Shown here in pieces: positions 6,012 to 12,921 of a stretch of 14,674 nt of DNA. Origin of the DNA: Oceanospirillaceae bacterium. GTDB lineage: Bacteria > Pseudomonadota > Gammaproteobacteria > Pseudomonadales > Balneatricaceae. The stretch lies in assembly GCA_003523085.1 (NCBI GenBank), contig DPHD01000097.1, forward strand, positions 5,226-19,899, in the 5' to 3' direction. Below the pieces are notes generated by a model that made no database searches, was not told where the DNA came from, and was given only the letters and a program-made list of their open reading frames with translations. The stretch's first letter is position 1, and each line of letters starts with the position of its first letter. The translations under genes were made by a program, and so were the position numbers.

Positions 6012-7445
6012 ATGCGTATAATGCCTGCGTTCAAACCATCATTAGCCAGCATTTTATGGGCCAGCTTGTTGTTGTTAGCGGTGTCTCCAATTGCTCGTGC
6101 TGCACAACTCCCCGATTTTACCCAGCTGGTGGAGCAGGCCGCACCGGCAGTGGTGAATATTAGTACCAGTCGTACTGCTGATCAGCAACCGGCAGCAAAG
6201 CAGTTCAGCTTGCCTAATCAAGATCAGCTACCCGATATTTTTAAACATTTCTTTGAACGCCAGTTTCCGCAGCAAAAGCCCCGTCAGCAAGGTCAAAATC
6301 CCAAGCCTCAGTCACTCGGATCTGGTTTTATAATCAGCGCCGATGGCTACGTGTTAACCAATCACCACGTTATTGAAGGTGCAGATAAAATTATCGTGGC
6401 CCTGAGTGACCGCCGAGAGATGCAAGCTGAATTAATCGGAAGTGACCCACGTTCAGATTTAGCCTTGTTAAAAATAGACGCTGATCAGTTGCCCTATTTA
6501 ACCCTTGCTGATTCAGATCAACTGAAAGTGGGCGAATGGGTACTAGCCATTGGTTCACCCTTTGGTTTTGACCATTCGGTAACTGCAGGTATTGTTAGTG
6601 CTAAGGGGCGTAGTTTACGTAGTGAAACCTACGTACCGTTTATTCAAACAGACGTGGCCATTAATCCAGGTAATTCTGGCGGGCCGTTGTTTAATCTCGA
6701 CGGTGAGGTAGTGGGTATTAACTCGCAAATCTACACCCGTTCGGGCGGTTTTATGGGCCTTAGTTTTGCTATCCCAAGTAACACTGCAACCTCTGTGGTG
6801 GCCCAGTTACGCGACCATGGTGCGGTGTCCAGAGGTTGGCTAGGTGTACAAATCCAGGAAGTTAGTCAAGATTTGGCGGAGTCCTTTGGTTTAGAAAAAG
6901 CCGCGGGTGCCTTAATTGCACAAGTTATGGAAGGCAGTCCAGCTCGGGATGCCGGTTTGCAGGCGGGCGATGTGATCACCTCGGTCAATGGTCACGAAAT
7001 TATTTTGTCGGCACAAGTGGCCCACTTTATTGGGGCCCTGGTACCCGAAGAAATTGCGCTTATTGGTATAGTTAGGGGTGGCGAAGCTATCCATATCGAG
7101 GTGATCATCGGCACCTTGCCCGATCAAGTTTCAGCTACACCTGGCGTACCCGAGCAAGGCCAATACCTTGCAAGAATTGGCCTGCGGGTAGCCGCTTTGC
7201 CGGCCGAAAAAGCCAAAGCCTGGCGCATAGGCCATGGCGTGGAAATCATCGAGGCCGATCAAGGCGTAGCTCAAGAACTGGGCTTGCAAGCAGGCGATGT
7301 GATCACTAGCCTTGCCAACCAGCGTATAGACAGCGTAGAGCAAATTGTCGGTTTGGTGGCGCAGTTACCGCTACACCGCTCAATCTCGTTACGCATTGTG
7401 CGCCAAGGTAGGCCTCTGTATGTGGCGTTTAGGTTGAATCAATAG
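6012..7445 (+). CDS. mucD: Periplasmic serine protease, DegP/DegQ (MucD) type
   Basis: This 477-residue HtrA-family protease/chaperone degrades misfolded envelope proteins. A signal peptide is evident (hydrophobic residues 11-25, with a likely Ala-x-Ala cleavage near SPIARA-A). A glutamine/proline-rich linker precedes the trypsin-like domain. The catalytic triad is His119 (TNHHVIEG), Asp149 (SDPRSDLALL) and Ser222 (NPGNSGGP). Two PDZ domains follow (about 270-360 and 385-475). Each contains GLQAGDVITS, and the two copies share a 14-bp identical DNA stretch. The frame is open upstream to 5922, but the ATG at 6012 has the AGAGGAA ribosome-binding site and gives a proper signal peptide. Its place at the end of rpoE-rseA-rseC matches Pseudomonas algU-mucABCD, where MucD restrains sigma-E activation. 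Confidence 0.95.
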   Translation: MRIMPAFKPSLASILWASLLLLAVSPIARAAQLPDFTQLVEQAAPAVVNISTSRTADQQPAAKQFSLPNQDQLPDIFKHFFERQFPQQKPRQQGQNPKPQSLGSGFIISADGYVLTNHHVIEGADKIIVALSDRREMQAELIGSDPRSDLALLKIDADQLPYLTLADSDQLKVGEWVLAIGSPFGFDHSVTAGIVSAKGRSLRSETYVPFIQTDVAINPGNSGGPLFNLDGEVVGINSQIYTRSGGFMGLSFAIPSNTATSVVAQLRDHGAVSRGWLGVQIQEVSQDLAESFGLEKAAGALIAQVMEGSPARDAGLQAGDVITSVNGHEIILSAQVAHFIGALVPEEIALIGIVRGGEAIHIEVIIGTLPDQVSATPGVPEQGQYLARIGLRVAALPAEKAKAWRIGHGVEIIEADQGVAQELGLQAGDVITSLANQRIDSVEQIVGLVAQLPLHRSISLRIVRQGRPLYVAFRLNQ

Positions 7446-7456
7446 CCGATAGTTAT

Positions 7457-7481
7457 GCTAACTGAGGGCCTAAATGTTAGC
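7457..7481. terminator. Possible weak bidirectional terminator between mucD and pyk
   Basis: GCTAAC (7457-7462) and GTTAGC (7476-7481) form a perfect 6-bp stem around a 13-base loop, in the 37-bp gap between the convergent mucD and pyk genes. Only a short TTT follows on the plus strand and no T-run on the minus strand. It is a weak candidate, but the only hairpin in the gap. Confidence 0.3.
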
Positions 7482-7482
7482 T

Positions 7483-8931
7483 TTACTGAATATGATTGCC
7501 CACTCTGACCACTTTTAAGGTGTTGGTGCCGCCGTGGGCTTTAACATAATCGCCTTTGGTGATGAGCACAATGTCGCCATCTTTAACTACGCCTAGGTCT
7601 TTAAGTTGTTCCACGGCAATGTGGTTGACCTTGTCGTTGTCGAGGACTTCTGAATCAAAGGGGTGAGTAATCACTCCGCGATAAAGGCATACGCGACGCT
7701 GGGTGTCCGCTTGTGGAGTGAAGGCGAAAATAGGGATTCCTGAGCGTATGCGTGACATTAGTAACGGGGTTTGGCCGGTTTGGGTCATACAAATAATAGC
7801 TTTAACACCTTTCAAGTGGTTGGCCGCATACATGGCGCTTAAGGCAACGCTTTCATCAATACTGTGGACGCTAATATCTATGCGGTGGGAAGATTTGTGA
7901 GCTTTTTTGTGTTGCTCTGCACCGAGGCAAACTCGCGCCATGGCGGCTACGGTTTGCGCTGGAAAATCGCCCACAGCAGTTTCTGCTGACAACATCACCG
8001 CATCGGTGCCATCCATAACCGCATTGGCGACGTCCGACACTTCCGCGCGAGTCGGCATGGGGCTGGTGATCATGGATTCCATCATCTGCGTAGCCGTGAT
8101 AACGATGCGGTTGAGGCGTCGTGTGTGTTTAATAATGTCTTTTTGCACACCCACTAACAATGCGTCGCCAATTTCTACGGCCAAATCGCCACGTGCCACC
8201 ATGATGCCCTCGGAGGCTTCAATAATGCCCTCAAGCACCTCTGGCTCGATGGCTTCTGCGCGTTCGATTTTGGCTATTAGGCTAGCGTTGCTGTTGGCTT
8301 GTTCCAATAAGGCGCGTGCCTCGTGCATGTCGTCTGCGTTGCGCACAAAGGAGATGGCAATATAGTCGACTCCAATTTGGGCCGCAGTTATTAAGTCGGC
8401 GCGGTCTTTGTCGGTGAGTGCGGGCGCAGACAGGCCGCCACCTTGTAAGTTGATGCCTTTATTATTGGAAAGTGGTCCGCCAATTTCTACTTTGGTATGT
8501 ACTTTACCTTGTTCGACGGTGAGCACTTTGAGGACGATGCGGCCATCGTCTAATAATAATATATCGTCTTTTTGTAGGTCTTTGCCTAGCTGTGGAAAAT
8601 CTAGGCCTACCGCCTGGTCGGTGCCCGATTCCAAGTCCATGTTGGGGTCCAATACAAAGTCTTGGCCTTCTTGAAGTTGCACTTTATTGTTGATAAAGCG
8701 GGCTACACGCACCTTTGGGCCTTGTAGGTCGGCGAGCAGGGCAACGTGACGGCCGGCTTGCTGAGCGGCCTCGAGCACGGTTTCGGCCCGTTGTTTGTGA
8801 TCTGCGGGGCTGCCGTGGGAGAAGTTAAGGCGCACCACGTCGGCGCCTGCGGCGATGATGGCTTTTAGTGCTTCTGGGCTACTGGTGGCGGGGCCTAAAG
8901 TGGCAACGATTTTGGTGCGGCGTAATTGCAT
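7483..8931 (-). CDS. pyk: Pyruvate kinase
   Basis: Pyruvate kinase converts phosphoenolpyruvate and ADP to pyruvate and ATP. The 482-residue protein opens with LRRTKIVATLGPA, includes ADLQGPKVRV, and carries the active-site signature IAKIERAEAI with the catalytic Lys221 (E. coli PykF Lys220). MVARGDLAVEIG, a metal/substrate loop, follows, then the C-terminal allosteric domain with FAFTPQADTQRR. The length fits the PykA-like type without a C-terminal PEP-utiliser extension. The ATG at 8929-8931 is the natural start, although its Shine-Dalgarno (AAGGAT) lies rather far upstream. It follows gap by 53 bp on the same strand and may be cotranscribed with it. Confidence 0.97.
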   Translation of the reverse strand: MQLRRTKIVATLGPATSSPEALKAIIAAGADVVRLNFSHGSPADHKQRAETVLEAAQQAGRHVALLADLQGPKVRVARFINNKVQLQEGQDFVLDPNMDLESGTDQAVGLDFPQLGKDLQKDDILLLDDGRIVLKVLTVEQGKVHTKVEIGGPLSNNKGINLQGGGLSAPALTDKDRADLITAAQIGVDYIAISFVRNADDMHEARALLEQANSNASLIAKIERAEAIEPEVLEGIIEASEGIMVARGDLAVEIGDALLVGVQKDIIKHTRRLNRIVITATQMMESMITSPMPTRAEVSDVANAVMDGTDAVMLSAETAVGDFPAQTVAAMARVCLGAEQHKKAHKSSHRIDISVHSIDESVALSAMYAANHLKGVKAIICMTQTGQTPLLMSRIRSGIPIFAFTPQADTQRRVCLYRGVITHPFDSEVLDNDKVNHIAVEQLKDLGVVKDGDIVLITKGDYVKAHGGTNTLKVVRVGNHIQ

Positions 8932-8958
8932 AATAAAGTGATCTTATCCTTGATGGTG

Positions 8959-8974
8959 CGGAGCTTCGGTTCCG
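8959..8974. other. Hairpin in the gap-pyk spacer
   Basis: CGGAGC-TTCG-GTTCCG folds on the plus strand into a 6-bp stem, with one G-T wobble, closed by a C(UUCG)G tetraloop. In the direction of gap-pyk transcription (minus strand) the wobble becomes an A-C mismatch and the loop reads CGAA, so the hairpin is less stable there. No T-run follows on either strand. It could be an RNA-processing or attenuation element, or chance. Confidence 0.3.
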
Positions 8975-8984
8975 AGTTGATAGG

Positions 8985-10004
8985 TTAATGGTGCATGAGC
9001 GCTAAGCTAGTGTCCAGCATTCGATTACAAAAGCCCCATTCATTGTCATACCAAGCCATTACCTTAACCAGCTTGTCTTGGGTTTGGGTGTGGTTGCTGT
9101 CAAAACAAGATGATTTTGAGCTGTGATTAAAATCAACTGACACCAGTGGCTTTTCAACATACTCCATGATGTGTGCTAGTAGCGGGTCTTGGTGTATGGC
9201 GGCTTGTATGGCTTGGTTGATTTCTTGCTTGCTGGTTTGAGACTTAGCAATGAAGGTGAGGTCGACTAAAGAGACATTGATGGTGGGTACGCGTATGGCC
9301 ATGCCGTCTAAGCGCCCCGCTAACTCGGGCAATACTAGGCCCACGGCCGCCGCCGCACCGGTTTTAGTGGGGATCATGGATTGCGTTGCAGAGCGCGCTC
9401 GATAAAGATCTGAATGGAGGCCGTCGGTGAGCAGTTGGTCGTTAGTATAGGCGTGAATGGTGGTCATTTGGCCTTGGCTGATGCCTACCGCTTGATGCAA
9501 TATATTCACCACAGGAGCGAGGCAGTTAGTGGTGCAGGAAGCGTTAGAGACAATACGTTCGTTGCCGGTGAGGGAGTTGTGGTTAACGCCATAGACGATG
9601 GTGGCATCCAAATCTGTGCCTGGCGCCGAAATAAGCACCTTGCCTGCGCCCGCGTCTAGATGTGCTTGGGCTTGCTGGCGGTGGGTAAATAAGCCGGTGC
9701 ATTCGAGCACTAAATCGATGTTTAGTTTTTTCCACGGCAGTTGGCTTGGGTCGCGTTGCTGGTAGAGCTTAATGCTCTCGCCGTTGATGTAGAGATGCTC
9801 GTCATCGTTGTCTATGGTGCCATCAAAGCGGCCATGGACGCTGTCAAATTCTAGCAAGTGGGCGTTGGTTTGAGGTGGTCCAAGGTCGTTGATGGCCACG
9901 ACCTCTAGCTCTGAGTAAGGCGTATTTGCTTGTTGTTGGTAGAGTGCGCGAAGTGTATTGCGACCGATGCGACCAAAGCCGTTAATAGCGATGCGTATGC
10001 TCAT
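8985..10004 (-). CDS. gap: Glyceraldehyde-3-phosphate dehydrogenase (NAD-type, phosphorylating)
   Basis: This 339-residue GAPDH oxidises glyceraldehyde 3-phosphate to 1,3-bisphosphoglycerate. The Rossmann motif INGFGRIGRN is at residues 7-16. The catalytic cysteine is Cys157 in SNASCTTNC, and the base is His184 in TTIHAYTNDQ. PTKTGAAAAVGLVLPEL and WYDNEWGFCNRMLD are conserved GAPDH blocks. Some segments (LPWKKL, VSVDFNH) also recall erythrose-4-phosphate dehydrogenase (Epd), but HAYTNDQ and the TKTGAAAA block argue for GAPDH. The frame extends to 10025, but the ATG at 10002-10004 has AGGAA seven bases upstream and gives the usual N-terminus. The gene diverges from edd, as reported for pseudomonad gap-1. 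Confidence 0.95.
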   Translation of the reverse strand: MSIRIAINGFGRIGRNTLRALYQQQANTPYSELEVVAINDLGPPQTNAHLLEFDSVHGRFDGTIDNDDEHLYINGESIKLYQQRDPSQLPWKKLNIDLVLECTGLFTHRQQAQAHLDAGAGKVLISAPGTDLDATIVYGVNHNSLTGNERIVSNASCTTNCLAPVVNILHQAVGISQGQMTTIHAYTNDQLLTDGLHSDLYRARSATQSMIPTKTGAAAAVGLVLPELAGRLDGMAIRVPTINVSLVDLTFIAKSQTSKQEINQAIQAAIHQDPLLAHIMEYVEKPLVSVDFNHSSKSSCFDSNHTQTQDKLVKVMAWYDNEWGFCNRMLDTSLALMHH

Positions 10005-10028
10005 GGGATATTTCCTGAAAATCATATT

Positions 10029-10050
10029 ATGTTAGTAATATTACAAACAT
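10029..10050. promoter_or_regulatory. HexR-like operator (22-bp near-palindrome)
   Basis: The site has a perfect GTAATATTAC core (10035-10044) with matching TGTT and AACA arms; 20 of 22 positions obey the dyad. From memory, the HexR consensus in gammaproteobacteria is about TTGTAAT-www-ATTACAA, and a 17-base window here (10030-10046) matches all but three positions. HexR is known to control gap, edd and related genes. The sequence match and the position both fit, but the identity of the regulator is inferred. Confidence 0.45.
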
Positions 10051-10052
10051 TT

Positions 10053-10081
10053 ATGACACATATCAAATAATATTTTACAAT
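10053..10081 (+). promoter_or_regulatory. edd promoter (sigma-70 type)
   Basis: ATGACA (10053-10058) and TACAAT (10076-10081) each match their consensus at five of six positions and are separated by exactly 17 bp. The predicted transcript starts near 10088, leaving a leader of about 56 bases before the edd ATG. The HexR-like palindrome ends three bases before the -35 box. Confidence 0.6.
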
Positions 10082-10143
10082 ATAGGTTTTATATCGTGTT
10101 TTTATTTGTTAATATTACTTAATTATACGCTAGGGATTAGATT

Positions 10144-11946
10144 ATGAATGAAGTTGTAGCGCAGGTCACACAGGCCATAATTGATCGCAGTACAGGCACC
10201 AGACGTGATTATTTGTTCGCAGTCGATGCAGCGAGGGGCAGTAAGGTCAGCCGCGCCAATTTGTCGTGTGGCAATTTGGCCCACGGCTTTGCCGCCTGCC
10301 CGCAGTCAGACAAAGATCGCTTAACCATGATGGATCAAGCTGATGTGGCTATTGTGTCGGCCTACAATGACATGTTGTCGGCGCATCAGCCGTTTGAAAA
10401 CTACCCACAGTTAATTAAACAAGCGGTACGGGCTATGGGCAGCGTGGCGCAATTTGCCGGCGGTGTACCGGCCATGTGTGATGGCGTGACCCAAGGCCAA
10501 CCAGGCATGGAGTTGAGTTTGTTTAGTCGCGATATTATCGCTATGTCTACCGCCGTGGCCCTGTCCCACAATATGTTTGACGCCGTGTTGTGCTTAGGTG
10601 TGTGTGACAAAATTGTGCCCGGCTTATTGATTGGCGCCTTGAGTTTTGGCCACTTACCGGTGGTGTTTGTACCTGCTGGTCCTATGCCCTCGGGTTTACC
10701 GAATGCCGAGAAGGCACGCATCCGGCAGCTGTATGCCGAAGGCAAAGTAGGCCGTGATGAATTATTAGCGTGTGAGTCTGCGTCTTACCATAGTGCCGGC
10801 ACCTGTACTTTTTATGGCACCGCCAATAGCAACCAGCTGCTCATGGAAGTGATGGGTTTACACTTGCCAGGTGCGTCTTTTGTACCACCCGAAGGGGGCT
10901 TAAGAGAGGCCTTAACCACGGCAGCTGCGCAGCAAGCGGTCAAGTTAACCCACGCATCGCAACATCAGAATTTGGCCCAAATCGTGTCGGAAAAAACCAT
11001 TGTCAATGCCATAGTGGCATTGCTGACCACCGGTGGCTCAACTAACCATACGTTGCATTTGGTGGCTATCGCTAGGGCTGCGGGTATTATTATCAATTGG
11101 GACGATTTTGCTGCCTTGTCCAATGTGGTGCCTAGTTTGACGCGTATATATCCCAATGGCGAAGCAGATATTAACGTTTTTCATGCCGCAGGTGGTGTGC
11201 CGTACTTGGTGCAAACCTTGTTGCAGCATGGTTTGTTGCATGAAGACGTAGAGACGGTGATGGGGCATGGCTTAACGCGTTATTGCCAAGAGCCAAAAAT
11301 AGACCAAGGCAAGCTGGTTTGGCAACCTGCACCCGATATAAGCGCCGACCAGGATGTGCTACGCCCAGTCAGCGAACCGTTTTCTGCCACTGGAGGCTTG
11401 GTGACCTTAGAAGGTAATCTAGGCCGTGCCGTGGCCAAAGTGTCGGCTGTTAAGAGCGTCCACTGGGTGGTAGAAGCACCGGCTAAGGTGTTCGACAACC
11501 AAGCCGACTTTGAACAGGCCTTTAAACAAGGTTTGTTGGAGCAAGATTTTATTGCAGTATTGCGCTTCCAAGGCCCACAAGCTTGCGGCATGCCCGAGCT
11601 TCACAAGTTGACACCCTATTTAGGTGTGCTGCAAGACAGGGGTTTTAAGGTGGCCCTAGTCACCGACGGCCGCATGTCGGGCGCTTCGGGTAAGGTGCCT
11701 GCAGCCATACATTTATACCCAGAGGCCAAAGCCGGTGGCGTCATCGGCAAAATAGAAAACGATGATTTGTTAAAGCTAGACTGCCATAATGGCAGCTTGG
11801 AACTCTTAGTTGATGCCAAGGTATTAGCCAGCCGGCCACCAGCCGAGCAACAGTCAGGTTTGGGTGTAGGCATGGGCCGAGAGTTATTTTCCAATATGCG
11901 CCAACATGTCAGTGCCGCCGAATTAGGCGCCAGCAGTTGCTATTAG
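10144..11946 (+). CDS. edd: Phosphogluconate dehydratase
   Basis: Edd dehydrates 6-phosphogluconate to 2-keto-3-deoxy-6-phosphogluconate, the first committed step of the Entner-Doudoroff pathway, using an Fe-S cluster. The 600-residue protein closely follows E. coli Edd (603). Landmarks are LSCGNLAHGFAACP, YNDMLSAHQPFE, GGVPAMCDGVTQGQPGMELS, LGVCDKIVPGL, GTCTFYGTANSNQ, TTGGSTNHTLHLVAIARAAG, QGPQACGMPELHKLTPYLG and VTDGRMSGASGKVPAAIH. Cys154 and Cys221 are the likely cluster ligands by analogy with dihydroxyacid dehydratases; Cys112 is also conserved. The ATG at 10144 has AGGGA seven bases upstream. It heads edd-glk-pgi. Eda, often adjacent, is absent here. Confidence 0.98.
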   Translation: MNEVVAQVTQAIIDRSTGTRRDYLFAVDAARGSKVSRANLSCGNLAHGFAACPQSDKDRLTMMDQADVAIVSAYNDMLSAHQPFENYPQLIKQAVRAMGSVAQFAGGVPAMCDGVTQGQPGMELSLFSRDIIAMSTAVALSHNMFDAVLCLGVCDKIVPGLLIGALSFGHLPVVFVPAGPMPSGLPNAEKARIRQLYAEGKVGRDELLACESASYHSAGTCTFYGTANSNQLLMEVMGLHLPGASFVPPEGGLREALTTAAAQQAVKLTHASQHQNLAQIVSEKTIVNAIVALLTTGGSTNHTLHLVAIARAAGIIINWDDFAALSNVVPSLTRIYPNGEADINVFHAAGGVPYLVQTLLQHGLLHEDVETVMGHGLTRYCQEPKIDQGKLVWQPAPDISADQDVLRPVSEPFSATGGLVTLEGNLGRAVAKVSAVKSVHWVVEAPAKVFDNQADFEQAFKQGLLEQDFIAVLRFQGPQACGMPELHKLTPYLGVLQDRGFKVALVTDGRMSGASGKVPAAIHLYPEAKAGGVIGKIENDDLLKLDCHNGSLELLVDAKVLASRPPAEQQSGLGVGMGRELFSNMRQHVSAAELGASSCY

Positions 11947-11957
11947 AGCTATAACCT

Positions 11958-12920
11958 ATGTGTGAGTATGCCTTAGTCGCCGATGTCGGTGCCACCAATG
12001 CCCGTTTTGCCCTGGTTACAGATATGGGAGAACTACACAAGATCGCTATATTCCCTTGTGCAGACTACCCTAATCTGGAATCGGCCATGCTGGCTTATCT
12101 AGCGCAGGAGAATGCTCAGGCGTTAGTAAGGGCGGCCTGTATTGCCATCGCCGGCACCGTACATCAGCCCATTTTTAAGTTGGCCAACAACCATTGGCAG
12201 GTGCATAAGGCCCATGTCCATGCCGCGTTAGGTCTTGAGGTGCTGTGGGTTAACGACTTTACTGCCCAAGCATGGGCCATGTCCCAAATCAGCCCGTCAG
12301 ATTTAGTCACCATTAAACCAGGCACAGACGTTTGTCGCGGTAATCGTTTGGTAATGGGGCCTGGAACCGGTCTTGGTGTGGCCGGGTTAGTGGCCCACGG
12401 CGATGCTTGGTTGCCGGTGATGGGCGAAGGCGGGCATGTTGGATTTGCGCCTGGCAACGCTCAACATAGCGAAATTTTGAGTTATATGTGGCAGCAATAC
12501 GAACACGTATCGGCAGAACGTTTGTTGTCGGGATCGGGCTTGATGGGCCTGTATGACGCCGTGGCTCACGTGTCGGGCCAGCCAGCAAGCCTAACTGACG
12601 TGGCTACCCTAGTGCAACGTGCCCAAGGCGCTACGCCAGACCCCTTGGCGCTACAAACCCTGTCGGTGTTTTGCAGCATGCTGGGCCATTGCGTAGCTAA
12701 TGCAGCTTTGTTATATGGGGCTGTGGGCGGTGTGTACTTAACCGGTGGCATTTTGCCGCGTATAGAAGAATTTTTAATGGCCAGTGATTTTGCTCTCAAT
12801 TTCACCCAAAAAGGCCGTTTGAACAGTTATTTACAAGACATTCCAATATACCTTTGTAAAGCCGAACAACCCGGCTTACAAGGGGCCGCAATTGCCTTAG
12901 AGCAAACACTACGGAGCTAA
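11958..12920 (+). CDS. glk: Glucokinase
   Basis: Glucokinase phosphorylates glucose with ATP to glucose 6-phosphate in the cytoplasm. The 320-residue protein matches the length of the bacterial Glk family (E. coli 321). The phosphate-binding motif ADVGATNARFAL is at residues 8-19, the catalytic aspartate is Asp100 in WVNDFTAQAWA, and GPGTGLGVAGL, GEGGHVGFAP, ERLLSGSGL and GGVYLTGGILPR follow in family order. The ATG at 11958 is 11 bases after edd. Only a short GAG precedes it at a usable distance, so its translation may depend on edd. It overlaps the function of edd in that both feed glucose carbon into the Entner-Doudoroff route. Confidence 0.97.
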   Translation: MCEYALVADVGATNARFALVTDMGELHKIAIFPCADYPNLESAMLAYLAQENAQALVRAACIAIAGTVHQPIFKLANNHWQVHKAHVHAALGLEVLWVNDFTAQAWAMSQISPSDLVTIKPGTDVCRGNRLVMGPGTGLGVAGLVAHGDAWLPVMGEGGHVGFAPGNAQHSEILSYMWQQYEHVSAERLLSGSGLMGLYDAVAHVSGQPASLTDVATLVQRAQGATPDPLALQTLSVFCSMLGHCVANAALLYGAVGGVYLTGGILPRIEEFLMASDFALNFTQKGRLNSYLQDIPIYLCKAEQPGLQGAAIALEQTLRS

Positions 12921-12921
12921 T

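Larger units (their letters stand above)
10005..10143. promoter_or_regulatory. gap/edd divergent control region
   Basis: This 139-bp region is markedly AT-richer than the flanking genes. It holds a good edd promoter, a 22-bp near-palindrome at 10029-10050 close to gap, and a second copy of the palindrome's core (TAATATTAC at 10110-10118). On the minus strand, TTGATA and TAATAT 17 bp apart could be the gap promoter, in which case the palindrome covers its -10 box. An AGGGA at 10132-10136 is the edd Shine-Dalgarno. Gap has its own AGGAA just inside this region. Confidence 0.6.

Noticed and set aside
6950..7310. Direct DNA repeat (14 bp, GGCGATGTGATCAC) as a mobile or recombination repeat
   Set aside because: Both copies encode the same conserved AGDVIT loop of the two PDZ domains, so protein homology explains it.
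7907..8365. 152-codon open frame on the plus strand inside pyk
   Set aside because: It is antisense to the clearly conserved pyk catalytic core, has a low-complexity Ser/Ala/Met-rich composition, and looks like a shadow of the codon usage.
8985..10004. Erythrose-4-phosphate dehydrogenase (Epd) instead of GAPDH
   Set aside because: Some blocks are shared with Epd, but HAYTNDQ and the PTKTGAAAAVGLVLPEL block are those of GAPDH, and the divergent edd fits gap.
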